From the NCBI GenBank assembly GCA_945876185.1, contig CAMCMZ010000001.1, forward strand, positions 1-64,000: 64,000 bases of DNA, in the 5' to 3' direction. This DNA comes from Candidatus Kuenenia stuttgartensis (GTDB taxonomy: Bacteria > Planctomycetota > UBA11346). The position numbers were made by a program, and so were the translations under genes. A model generated the notes under the pieces. It was not told where the DNA came from and searched no databases. It was given only the letters and a program-made list of their open reading frames with translations. Positions 21,422 to 30,104 of the stretch are shown here, piece by piece (the first letter of the stretch is position 1; each line of letters starts with the position of its first letter).

Positions 21422-23653
21422 ATGAAGATGATCGCCGTTGCAGTGTTATTGACCGCAGGCCTTATCAGCGGCGCAGTATGCGCAGACGAGGTTCAACCCT
21501 GGCCCGCACCGGTCCCGGGTTGGAAAGCGCCAGAGGCGGGTGAGCATCCACGACTGTTTTTCCGTAAGGCCGATCTGCCCGAGATCAAGAAACGGGCCGC
21601 AACGCCCGAGGGACAGGCAATCCTCAAACGTCTTGGCCTGCTGCTTGACGGCAAAGACGGCAAGACCTTGCCGAAGATTCTGCCAAAAGTGGGCGTGGGT
21701 GCGCTCGGTTCCAAGATGGGTGAAGCCATGACCCTGTGGCATCCGTGCGGTTATGGCATGCTCTACCACCTCACCGGGGACAAGTTGTATGCCGACCTGG
21801 GCAAACAGGCCATGGAACATATCCTGACCGACACCGGCGACATTGATGGCCGTTATGGTTACATTGCCAATACCAACAAGAACTACGGTGCATTGCGTGC
21901 GGGGCCATCGATTGGTGCGGTGGCGATGGGCTATGATCTCTGTTACGATGGTTGGGATGAGGCGTTCCGGGCCAAGGTGGTCGCGGCCATCCAAACCGGT
22001 CCGAGCCGCTTTCCTCTCGCCGACCTCGTCCATGGCCTGCGGCACGGTCCGCACAGCAATCACTGGGGCTGTCAGATCGGTGGCGGCGCCCTGGCAATCC
22101 TCGCGATCTGGAAGGATGCCGGGGTTGATAATACCAAGATCGAGTCGCTCATGGAGGACAGCAAAAAACTCTTTGTTCGGCAATTGACCGAAGGCTTCGG
22201 CGATGGCGGCATGTTCAACGAAGGCCAGGGTCCCGGCGGCATCGGCTCGGACACTGCGTTTATTCCGGCCATCCAAGCCTGGCGTGTGGCTGGCGGACAG
22301 GATTTTGTATCGCCGCAGCCAAATGCGGCTGCGATTCTTATGCTCAAGGTTCAACAGATGTTGCGGGTCAAAGGTGAACCGTGGTATTTGATGGCCGGGG
22401 CAAGCAGTTACGGCACCGGTTACATGGGGACCAAGAGCAATTCAGACCGCGACGGTTTGTCGCGTGCCGGCCAGTTTGCTCAAGGCTTCGGCATTATTCC
22501 CGACAAACTCAAGCCAGCGGCGCTTTTTGTGTACAATCATATCCTTGAACCCGATCCGTCTGCATACACCTATGACACGGTTTCGCCCTTCCCACATCGT
22601 GCCGTGCTGGCGCTGGTGAACTGGCCGATCGGTGTAAAGGAAGTCAATCCCGCAGCATTGATGCCCAAGGTGCATTGGGACAATCGATTCGGACTTTATA
22701 CCTTCCGCAACCAGTGGACTGGTACCGAAGACGATATCGTCGTCGATATAACAGCGCACGCCCGTGATCCACACAAACTGATGGTGTGGGGTAAGGGAGA
22801 GCGTCGTGTTTTCGGTGCTGCAAGTGGCAAAGCCTCACATTTTCTGGCTGCTGAAGACGGATCCGGAACGCTAACAGTAGGAATGAAACTGCTGGGGGTT
22901 GATTTCAGCAAGACTAGCGGCGCGGATGCTTTGATTGTAACGGTGGGTTTGCCGATGAGCGGAGCGAAACATGTCGAGGCGGGCGGAAATACGTTTCATA
23001 TTCTGTTATTGGGAGGCAGTCCGGCCGAACCGGCGACAAACGGCGACAAGGTTGTAATCGGCCAACAAGAGATCACCGCTGACAACAAGAAGATTACCTT
23101 CAAGACGATGGCTAGTCCCCAAAAAATGCCCCGTCTGGGCATCTGGAATGGTACCGCAATACTTGCGGATTGGGCGCCACCGCCCCCCCTGAAAGATAAA
23201 GGTGCCAAGTCTGAGCAGAAGAAACCCATCCTCGCGATTCGAAAAACCCCGCCAAAGGACGCGGTAGTGGTAGAGGCAAAAAACTTTGAACTCCAAGACT
23301 GCGATCTGGTTGACGATGAACAGGCCTCCGGCGGCAAGGCTATTCGTATCGTTGATCGGATGAACAGTCAGGCCACAACCAAGGTGGACTTACCCAAAGG
23401 ACGTTTCGCGGTTGAGATCTTGATCAAGGCCAATGATGGTGACAAAGACGCTGTCTTCCTTGGTGTCGGCTCCAATCCAGCCGTACCGATCTCGCCCCAA
23501 CGGATGAAATATCCGATGACCGATTTCACACCCTGCCGGTTGAAGGAAATCCTGGTCCAAGACACACCGGGCAAGGTGGACGTAATCATCACACCATTGG
23601 AAACCGGGATGCTCATCGACCAGGTAGTCTTCCTGCCGCAAACAGGCAAGTGA
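21422..23653 (+). CDS. Secreted heparinase/lyase-like (alpha/alpha-toroid) protein of unknown specificity
   Basis: Signal peptide MKMIAVAVLLTAGLISGAVCA; HPRLFFRKADLPEIKKRAATPEGQAILKRL; GSNHWGCQIGGGALAILAIWKD-type segment. Confidence 0.6.
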   Translation: MKMIAVAVLLTAGLISGAVCADEVQPWPAPVPGWKAPEAGEHPRLFFRKADLPEIKKRAATPEGQAILKRLGLLLDGKDGKTLPKILPKVGVGALGSKMGEAMTLWHPCGYGMLYHLTGDKLYADLGKQAMEHILTDTGDIDGRYGYIANTNKNYGALRAGPSIGAVAMGYDLCYDGWDEAFRAKVVAAIQTGPSRFPLADLVHGLRHGPHSNHWGCQIGGGALAILAIWKDAGVDNTKIESLMEDSKKLFVRQLTEGFGDGGMFNEGQGPGGIGSDTAFIPAIQAWRVAGGQDFVSPQPNAAAILMLKVQQMLRVKGEPWYLMAGASSYGTGYMGTKSNSDRDGLSRAGQFAQGFGIIPDKLKPAALFVYNHILEPDPSAYTYDTVSPFPHRAVLALVNWPIGVKEVNPAALMPKVHWDNRFGLYTFRNQWTGTEDDIVVDITAHARDPHKLMVWGKGERRVFGAASGKASHFLAAEDGSGTLTVGMKLLGVDFSKTSGADALIVTVGLPMSGAKHVEAGGNTFHILLLGGSPAEPATNGDKVVIGQQEITADNKKITFKTMASPQKMPRLGIWNGTAILADWAPPPPLKDKGAKSEQKKPILAIRKTPPKDAVVVEAKNFELQDCDLVDDEQASGGKAIRIVDRMNSQATTKVDLPKGRFAVEILIKANDGDKDAVFLGVGSNPAVPISPQRMKYPMTDFTPCRLKEILVQDTPGKVDVIITPLETGMLIDQVVFLPQTGK

Positions 23654-23741
23654 CAACAACAAGCCGAATAAAACGCTGCCGGTCCCGTTTCACGTATCAA
23701 TCTACGTCAACGGCCTAACCCTGAAAAAAAGGATCCTCGTT

Positions 23742-25202
23742 ATGATCAAGTCAATCAACCTCCTTCTAGTATGCATCCTGCTGGGAAACCTCACGAGCGC
23801 CGATGTCACCACCTATCGAGGCATAGATGGCAGTGGCACTTACGCCGAGACTGGATTACTCCGCACTTGGCCCGAGGGTGGACCGAAACGGACATGGTTT
23901 GCCTCACCGGGAAGAGGATGGGGGAATGTATCCGTTGTCGGTGATAAGGTCTATGTGATCGGCGGATCAACCGCCTCCTTGTTTGTCCACGCCCTGGAGG
24001 ACGGAAAAACTTTGGGAGAAGTGAAACTTGGTTCGGCCGGTGCCAAGGGTTGGCCGGGGTCGCGCACCGCACCAATCATCATGGACGGTATGGCGGCAGG
24101 TGGTACACCCAACGGGCAGTTATACGGGATCGATCTTACAACCATGACGAAAACCTGGGACCTGAATGCTTGGAAGAATTTCGGTAATGGCAAAGGTACG
24201 ATGGGCTGGGGGTGGTCAGAAACTCCTGCTAAACATGGGAATCTCGTCATATTCAGTACAGCCAGTAAAAATTTGGAGACCCCGCCACTGGTCGCGATTG
24301 ACATCCGAACCGGCAAAACGGTCTGGGAAATGGCCCAGGAAGCACATCCAGACGGTAAGCCGAAAAAATACTCAGCCGCTGATGGCAGTGGTGTCGTGAT
24401 TCAACATCGTGGTCGTGCTATCGTGGCCTATCCCACCTATCGGTATCTGGTGGCCTTGGATGCCAATACCGGAAAAATGCTTTGGGAAATTCCCAGTGAA
24501 GGTCCACAGGGGCTTCCACCGCTCTATATTCGGGAAAAGGGATGGCTGTTAGCCAATCTGAAGATGCCGAATGTCGATGGGAAAAAGGTGTCGTCTTTGA
24601 CCCTGCTTGAACTTTCCCCCGATGGTACATCTTATACCATACGTTGGTGTCGCCCATTCGCGCACAAAAGTGATTATGGATTCGCCGCCGTTTCTGGAGA
24701 CCGAATTTACACCCAGGGTCTGCGTATCGCGCCAGTGCTCGATGCCCTCGGAAAGCAACTGGTTGCACCAGACCCTGTTGATAAAAAATCTGGTAATACT
24801 AATAAAAGTGATTTGTTATGCCTGGATCTTCTTACCGGAAAATGTTTGGATCATCTGGATATCGACGTCAGTGGTGGTGGCCATATAGTGACTGCCGAAG
24901 GTATGGTGTATGTCCAGGATCACCTCCCCGTTTCCCCACCTGACCCCAGTTTGTCAAAGGAAGAGCAAAACCTAGCAAAAATTCCGCCGTTGCGAATGCG
25001 CCTGATCCAACCTACGGAGACGGGAATGAAGGTAGTGGGCAATCTCACCATCCCCATTCGTACCAAAAACGATCTTGGTGGATCTCGTGACAGGGACATG
25101 TCCTGGTACGCCGCCATAGAACCAGTTATAAGCCACGGACGACTTTTTATCCGCTACGGAGGACTCTGTGTTTTCGACATTAGAGCCAATCCTCCAAAAT
25201 AG
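23742..25202 (+). CDS. Secreted PQQ-binding-like beta-propeller protein
   Basis: DVTTYRGIDGSGTYAETGLLRTWPEGGPKRTW nearly identical to the N-terminus of the 756-3917 product. Confidence 0.87.
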   Translation: MIKSINLLLVCILLGNLTSADVTTYRGIDGSGTYAETGLLRTWPEGGPKRTWFASPGRGWGNVSVVGDKVYVIGGSTASLFVHALEDGKTLGEVKLGSAGAKGWPGSRTAPIIMDGMAAGGTPNGQLYGIDLTTMTKTWDLNAWKNFGNGKGTMGWGWSETPAKHGNLVIFSTASKNLETPPLVAIDIRTGKTVWEMAQEAHPDGKPKKYSAADGSGVVIQHRGRAIVAYPTYRYLVALDANTGKMLWEIPSEGPQGLPPLYIREKGWLLANLKMPNVDGKKVSSLTLLELSPDGTSYTIRWCRPFAHKSDYGFAAVSGDRIYTQGLRIAPVLDALGKQLVAPDPVDKKSGNTNKSDLLCLDLLTGKCLDHLDIDVSGGGHIVTAEGMVYVQDHLPVSPPDPSLSKEEQNLAKIPPLRMRLIQPTETGMKVVGNLTIPIRTKNDLGGSRDRDMSWYAAIEPVISHGRLFIRYGGLCVFDIRANPPK

Positions 25203-25230
25203 GGATGGCAATCACTGTTCGTTATGAATC

Positions 25231-25276
25231 GAAAAACACAGTTGAGATAGCCAATCTTTCCACGGAGGGCAGGGAG
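25231..25276 (-). repeat. Intergenic repeat family R1, copy C
   Basis: gaaaaacacagttgagatagccaatctttccacggagggcaggga; about 32 bp reverse-complement identity with copy B. Confidence 0.85.
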
Positions 25277-25458
25277 TGGGTTCAGGAGAACAGCGGAGAA
25301 AGACAGGGAAATAGAGAAAATTGGGCTTCAGGAATTTTCTCAAAGGAGCGATTTTTCTGCTCACCCAAAAGGTGAGTCTCCAGAAAGATCAAAGGAAGTT
25401 TCGCGCTTTGATTTTTCTCTTGTAATTCTCCGCTGTTCTCCTGACTTCCTCCCTGCCC
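25267..25458. repeat. MITE-like structured element with long imperfect terminal inverted repeats
   Basis: gggcagggagtgggttcaggagaacagcggagaa (25267-25300) pairs with ttctccgctgttctcctgacttcctccctgccc (25426-25458); internal hairpins ctcaccCAAAAggtgag and gaaagatcaaag...ctttgatttttc. Confidence 0.7.
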
Positions 25459-25715
25459 TGGTATGACCAAATCCGTCGTCAAGCAGTGGGGTTTGGGACG
25501 CCGGATTCCGCTGATAAAAGCGACACCCGCAGCCGGAGAGCACGTTCGCGCCTTGGGGCTTTTGACCCCGTCACGGAGATCGTGCCTTCTGCGGTGAGGT
25601 TCAAGGTCGAGTCGGCATCTTGGGGTTCGACCCCGTATTTTTCGCCAGTCAGATCATAGCCTCTTATTCCGCAGAAGCCCCGGGGGCAATCACCCCGTAC
25701 AGAAGGAGTTCTGTC

Positions 25716-27164
25716 GTGTTAAAATCTATCATCGCCATTGGCTGCGATTGCAGCAAGGGCCGGATCGATGTCGAGGTTCGTAATCATCACGGGACAGTTT
25801 TACATACTGGTGCCTATGATGAGACGCCAGCGGAGCATCGTCGTTTCGCTGAAGTGTTGGCGGATCTGCGCGAGCGTTTTGCCGATGCTCGTTTTTTAGT
25901 TGGAATCGAGTCCACAGGTGGACTTGAACGGAATTGGTTGAAGTTTTTTCGTCTTGAAAAGTATTTGTTTGCTGATTTTCGTGTTCTGCAGTTGAATGCG
26001 CAGACGGTACATGCGTATCGAACGGTGAAGCTACATCGTGCGCCTGGGGATGCTGCTGCTGCGTCAGATATTGCAGGGTATTTATTGGCTCATTGCGAAA
26101 ATAAGGCTTCGCAACCAGAGCCAGAGAGTGGTCCCATCGTGTGTTATCGTTTGATTCGATCGCTTCGTGATGATGAAGTTGCCAGTCGGATTCGTTTGAA
26201 GGGTCTTTTAGTAGCGGTACATCCTGATTTGGTGCGATTTTGTCGTTCAGGGGATCTGCCGCAGTGGTTGTGTACGCTTCTTGAGAAATATCCGACTGCT
26301 GCCGCATTGGCGCGGGCGAGAGTGGAAACTGTAGATGCAATACCACATATTTCGACTGATCGTGCAAAAGAATTGATTGCGAACGCAAAAGAATCCGTCG
26401 CCAGTTTAACAGATGCGGCGAGTATGATGGCAATCAGGATGTTGATTCGAAATATCAATCGATTGAATGAAGACATTGCAATCGCGAAACAAGAACTATT
26501 ACAAATCATCCAATCCAAATCTGATTCACCACTCTCCAAATCGGTCGCGCTTTTAGAAAGCATTCCTGGGATTGGCTCTTGGTCTGCGCTGTGCCTGGCC
26601 TGTGAAATTGGTGATGTTTCTCGCTTCGCCAATGAAAATGCTATCATCGCCTGGAGTGGACTTGATCCCGTCGTTGAAATCAGTGGCGACGAATGTCACC
26701 AACGTGGCATCAGTCATCGTGGCAACGGCTACGTTCGGGGTCTTCTGTTTCCCCTGGCAATGTCAGCGGCACGACGCAACCCCAGCATCAAAACCTTCTA
26801 TGAAGGTCTTGTGCAACGTGGCAAAAACAAACGCCACGCACTTGTCGCGGTCATGGCAAAACTCCTACGAATAGCCTTTGCCATCCTACGCACCGGCAAA
26901 CCCTACAACGCAAACCATGAAGAAACCCGACGTGTCAAAGCGCAAGAAAACCAAAAAGCCCGCTCAACGCCACCACAAGCGCCCCAGAAACCACTAGTAC
27001 AAACCCCATCGGGCCTCAATGCGCCAATCACTCGAAAAGAAGTGCAGCGCAGAAAAAAGGCGGCCATGTTCAACTCGCAAGCACGGGATCAAAGTCCCAA
27101 AAACGAAATTGAACACGGCACGCCGAAGGCAGTATCCACCCTCAACAACATTTCCAAGGGTTAG
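25716..27164 (+). mobile_element. IS110-family transposase (DEDD/serine-type)
   Basis: IAIGCDCSKGRIDVEVRN...LVGIESTG N-terminal RuvC-like region; C-terminal LLESIPGIGSWSALCLACEIGDVSRFANENAIIAWSGLDPVVEISG...GISHRGNGYVRGLLFPLAMSAAR; GTG start with AGAAGGAG upstream. Confidence 0.92.
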
Positions 27165-27215
27165 CAGAGCCCCCGCCGGAGGCATCTTCAACCATAGCAC
27201 ACCACACACTCAGCG

Positions 27216-27341
27216 CCCTTGACTCCGAGCACGCCAGCCAGGCTGACCGAAGGGCGAAGGGGCCTCACGTCCCATGATCTCGGATTCCAATGGTCCCTTC
27301 GCCCGCAGGGAGGACAGGCTGGCGCGCGCAGGAGTCAAGGG
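27216..27341. repeat. About 126-bp imperfect palindrome / long hairpin downstream of the IS110 transposase
   Basis: cccttgactcc (27216-27226)/ggagtcaaggg (27331-27341); gggcgaaggg (27252-27261)/cccttcgccc (27295-27304); gccagcc/ggctggc in between. Confidence 0.75.
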
Positions 27342-27550
27342 TTGCGAAATCAACGCGAGAACCCACCAACCAGAGGCATTTGGGGGATCCTAAGGGGGGG
27401 AGAGCGTCAGCCCCCCCCTTAGCTTTCAAAGAACCGTCATATAGCGCTCAAACACACCTTTTCTTACGATCCAGACAAAAAAACGCCATACGAACACGAA
27501 GCAAAAAACCTGAATATTCGGCGCGGTGAGGGACTTGATTCGATGGTAGC

Positions 27551-27590
27551 ATCTCCGTGGAACGATTTTGCCTTTCAACTGCGGTTTTTA
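27551..27590 (+). repeat. Intergenic repeat family R1, copy D (divergent)
   Basis: atctccgtggaacgattttgcctttcaactgcggttttta. Confidence 0.55.
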
Positions 27591-27911
27591 GGATTAATTC
27601 TGTTTTTCGTGCAAATGGGTGCATCGGAATACGTGAATAACTTCGTCCTTTTCGTATGCGTTGCATCCACCGGCACATTGCATCAATGGCTGCGTCGGCG
27701 TTTCGAGCAAGTTCGGCAATTATTTCGGTATGTCGATTCCCTGTTGAAAAGAGGAGGTGCAAGGTTTGAAAGATTGCCTCAAAGACACGGCGAGTGTTGT
27801 TTCGCCAAATTGCATCACGTTCTTTGGTTGGCGGTCGAGTATTATTCGCTTTTTGAGAGAAAAGGGCAGCAATGCAGAACCATACAAGTAAGGGGTATCG
27901 CTTCTCGCCCT

Positions 27912-28605
27912 AACTGATGGTCGTGTCCTTCGCGCCTCGGACGGCAAAGAACTTGTACGCGGCCTGGGCTGGTCTGCGGCAGGTATGCCCATCTGTGCCG
28001 AACCCCCTTTGCTGTTTCATTACAACAGAAGCGGTGGTGGTGCGCCTACGGGAAACATCAAGGCCCGCAATCTACCAGATGAAAGGGTTATCGCTTATCG
28101 CCTGAGTTGGAAAGATCCGAGTAAGAAAGAACTGATTGCTGAAATTGCCTGGACTTCAAAGGCGGGAATCCCTTCGGTGGTTTACCAAAGGGCGCCTCTT
28201 TCTTGATCAAGGAAGTGTTCTTGATTCTCACACTGGCAAGCCCCTTGATGTGGTCGGTAATACCGGTCGTATTCGGAGTGAAGGAGATCTTGGTTGGGAA
28301 AGTTTCACTACCAGCCATTTGATGGAACAGGTCGGCGATCTCGTTTTTGCTGGATATTTCACAGGTATCACCAGGGTCGCTACCCTAACGCCGAAACCAG
28401 CCCTGATTGCAGTGAATAGCCTGGGTGATGGCGGGGCATATTCCGTTTTGAGCCTGAAAACGAAGGACCAACGCGGGTATTCCGCAACAAATCCGTTCAA
28501 TTATGGCTCCCAACGATTCTTCTCAGGCAATCGCATGTTCACGACATCTTTCACTCATTTGTACTGTGTGGGAAATCCAAAGGAACCGCTACGCCTATCA
28601 ACGAT
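27912..28605 (+). pseudogene. Degraded PQQ-like beta-propeller gene (5' truncated, frameshifted)
   Basis: LTDGRVLRASDGKELVRGLGWSAAGMPICAEPPLLFHYN... continues in another frame after ~28170 (GRLFLDQGSVLDSHTGKPLDVVGNTGRIRSEGDLGWESFTTSHL...FTTSFTHLYCVGN). Confidence 0.7.
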
Positions 28606-28633
28606 CCATGAGAAAAAATATCAGATCTTGTTG

Positions 28634-28702
28634 GGAATACGGACCATGGGAAAAAGTGTTTCCGGCCTTTTGCGACTTTTTATGGTAAAAACCGTCAGGA
28701 TC
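28634..28702. repeat. Repeat family R3, copy 1
   Basis: ggaatacggaccatgggaaaaagtgtttccggccttttgcgacttt...cgtcaggatc. Confidence 0.75.
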
Positions 28703-29450
28703 GCTGCCGGCGGATGTCACGCGGGGTCAATCCGACTCGCCGGCGCAGCAGGCGGCTGAGGGTATCGGCATTGGAAAGGCCAACCGCCTTTGCAATTTCC
28801 TGAATTGGTAGATCGGTCGTGGATAGGAGTGTGCTTGCCCGGTCGCAGCGGACACCTGCCAACCATTCACCAGGAGGGCAATCAAATATTTCGTAAAACC
28901 GCCGTTCAAAAGTCCGTCGTTCCATGCCAGCAATCCGCACCATGTCCTCGACGTTGTGAGACATATGCAGATATTGAGCGATATCAGAACCCAGTTGCCG
29001 GATGGGATCGTTGTTTTTGATCGTAGCAGAAAGAATCTGCTGCATTTCATTGAGGAAGGCGGCGAAGAGGTGAGACACGAGTTCAGCACCAGTGGGGCCA
29101 CGCATCCAGGCCTCATGAAGCCAACTTGCCGTCTGGAGCATACGTCCGCGTGTGTCTTCCAAGATCAGCGGTTCCTTTGACGCTGGCCAGGGGCCTTCCC
29201 AGACCAGACAATAAATACAGGTACGACGGGGACAGATCTTTAGGGGGCGATGCGGCAAGCCGGCAGGATAACAGACCGCCATGCCGGGTCCGGCGACCAG
29301 TTCACTTCCAGCACATTTGGCGCGGTATTCGCCGCGTAAAATGACGATCATCTCATGATCGGGATTGCGATGTTCCAGCGAATCCGTGGTCAGGGCAGAA
29401 AGCACCATGTCGATGATCTTCAGAAGGCATGAATTATTTGTGAGCATCAT
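28695..29450 (-). CDS. AraC-family transcriptional regulator
   Basis: Cupin-like N-terminus (HRNPDHEMIVILRGEYRA...CYPAGLPHRP) and HTH VRCDRASTLLSTTDLPIQEIAKAVGLSNADTLSRLLRRRVGLTPRDIRRQ. Confidence 0.92.
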   Translation of the reverse strand: MMLTNNSCLLKIIDMVLSALTTDSLEHRNPDHEMIVILRGEYRAKCAGSELVAGPGMAVCYPAGLPHRPLKICPRRTCIYCLVWEGPWPASKEPLILEDTRGRMLQTASWLHEAWMRGPTGAELVSHLFAAFLNEMQQILSATIKNNDPIRQLGSDIAQYLHMSHNVEDMVRIAGMERRTFERRFYEIFDCPPGEWLAGVRCDRASTLLSTTDLPIQEIAKAVGLSNADTLSRLLRRRVGLTPRDIRRQRS

Positions 29451-29740
29451 GGATTATCCAAAGTTCGTAACAAAGGGATGATGCCGAATATCGACTCGGC
29501 CTCGGCGGCAAAGGGCAGGATTTTGGGCGCCACCTGCCGTCGAAGTTCCGGATCCTCGGCCAGATACACCATGCCCATGCTACCTTTGCCCAAAAGTTTG
29601 ACAACGGTGTAACGCCCAAAGGCCATTCCCGGGGCCAGACCTGGCATACCGGTCGGTGCCCGATCCTCTGGCGTCGAGGCCTTGGGCGGTGGATCCCCCT
29701 GAAAACCGGGGAAATCATCATTGTTATTTTGCGATGGCAT
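29447..29740 (-). CDS. Truncated Ser/Thr protein kinase N-lobe fragment
   Basis: FGRYTVVKLLGKGSMGMVYLAEDPELRRQVAPKILPF = glycine-rich loop plus VAxK strand, then stop; ATGA overlap with the AraC start. Confidence 0.7.
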   Translation of the reverse strand: MPSQNNNDDFPGFQGDPPPKASTPEDRAPTGMPGLAPGMAFGRYTVVKLLGKGSMGMVYLAEDPELRRQVAPKILPFAAEAESIFGIIPLLRTLDNP

Positions 29741-29798
29741 GGACCCAGTCTATGGCCGGAAAACGATGGGGAAACGCCGGACTTTTCTGGGGACGCAG

Positions 29799-29862
29799 TC
29801 CAGCGAAGCCGGAACCAAAGAACATCCAACAACCGTTTCTCTCGCGGAGAGCGCGGAGACGC
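29799..29862. repeat. Repeat family R4, copy 1 (CGCGGAGA-type intergenic repeat)
   Basis: tccagcgaagccggaaccaaagaacatccaacaaccgtttctctcgcggagagcgcggagacgc. Confidence 0.8.
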
Positions 29863-30060
29863 TGAGGAACAATAAAGAACCTTTCACACGGAGAAACAGC
29901 CAAGAGAGAAAAACCAAATCCAATTGCTCGGAGAACATCTACACTTCTGTCTTTCCCTGTTTTTCCAATCAGTTTTTGCATTTCCTCCGTGCCTCCATTA
30001 GAAAGACTGTTTAAAAAACTCCTTATAGCAGAAAGGTTTTTGAGTTTCGTGTCACACACA

Positions 30061-30104
30061 GTGGAAGCGGAGCGATTTTGCTATTTCAACGACGGGTTTT
30101 AGCG
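30061..30104 (+). repeat. Possible intergenic repeat family R1, copy E (very divergent)
   Basis: gtggaagcggagcgattttgctatttcaacgacgggttttagcg. Confidence 0.35.

Noticed and set aside
25282-25543. Small ORFs upstream of IS110 (66 and 60 aa)
   Set aside because: Derived from the inverted-repeat element; codon content reflects the palindrome.
25622-25634. tRNA T-arm-like ggggttcgacccc
   Set aside because: No D-arm, anticodon arm or acceptor pairing around it; treated as a simple hairpin in the IS110 leader.
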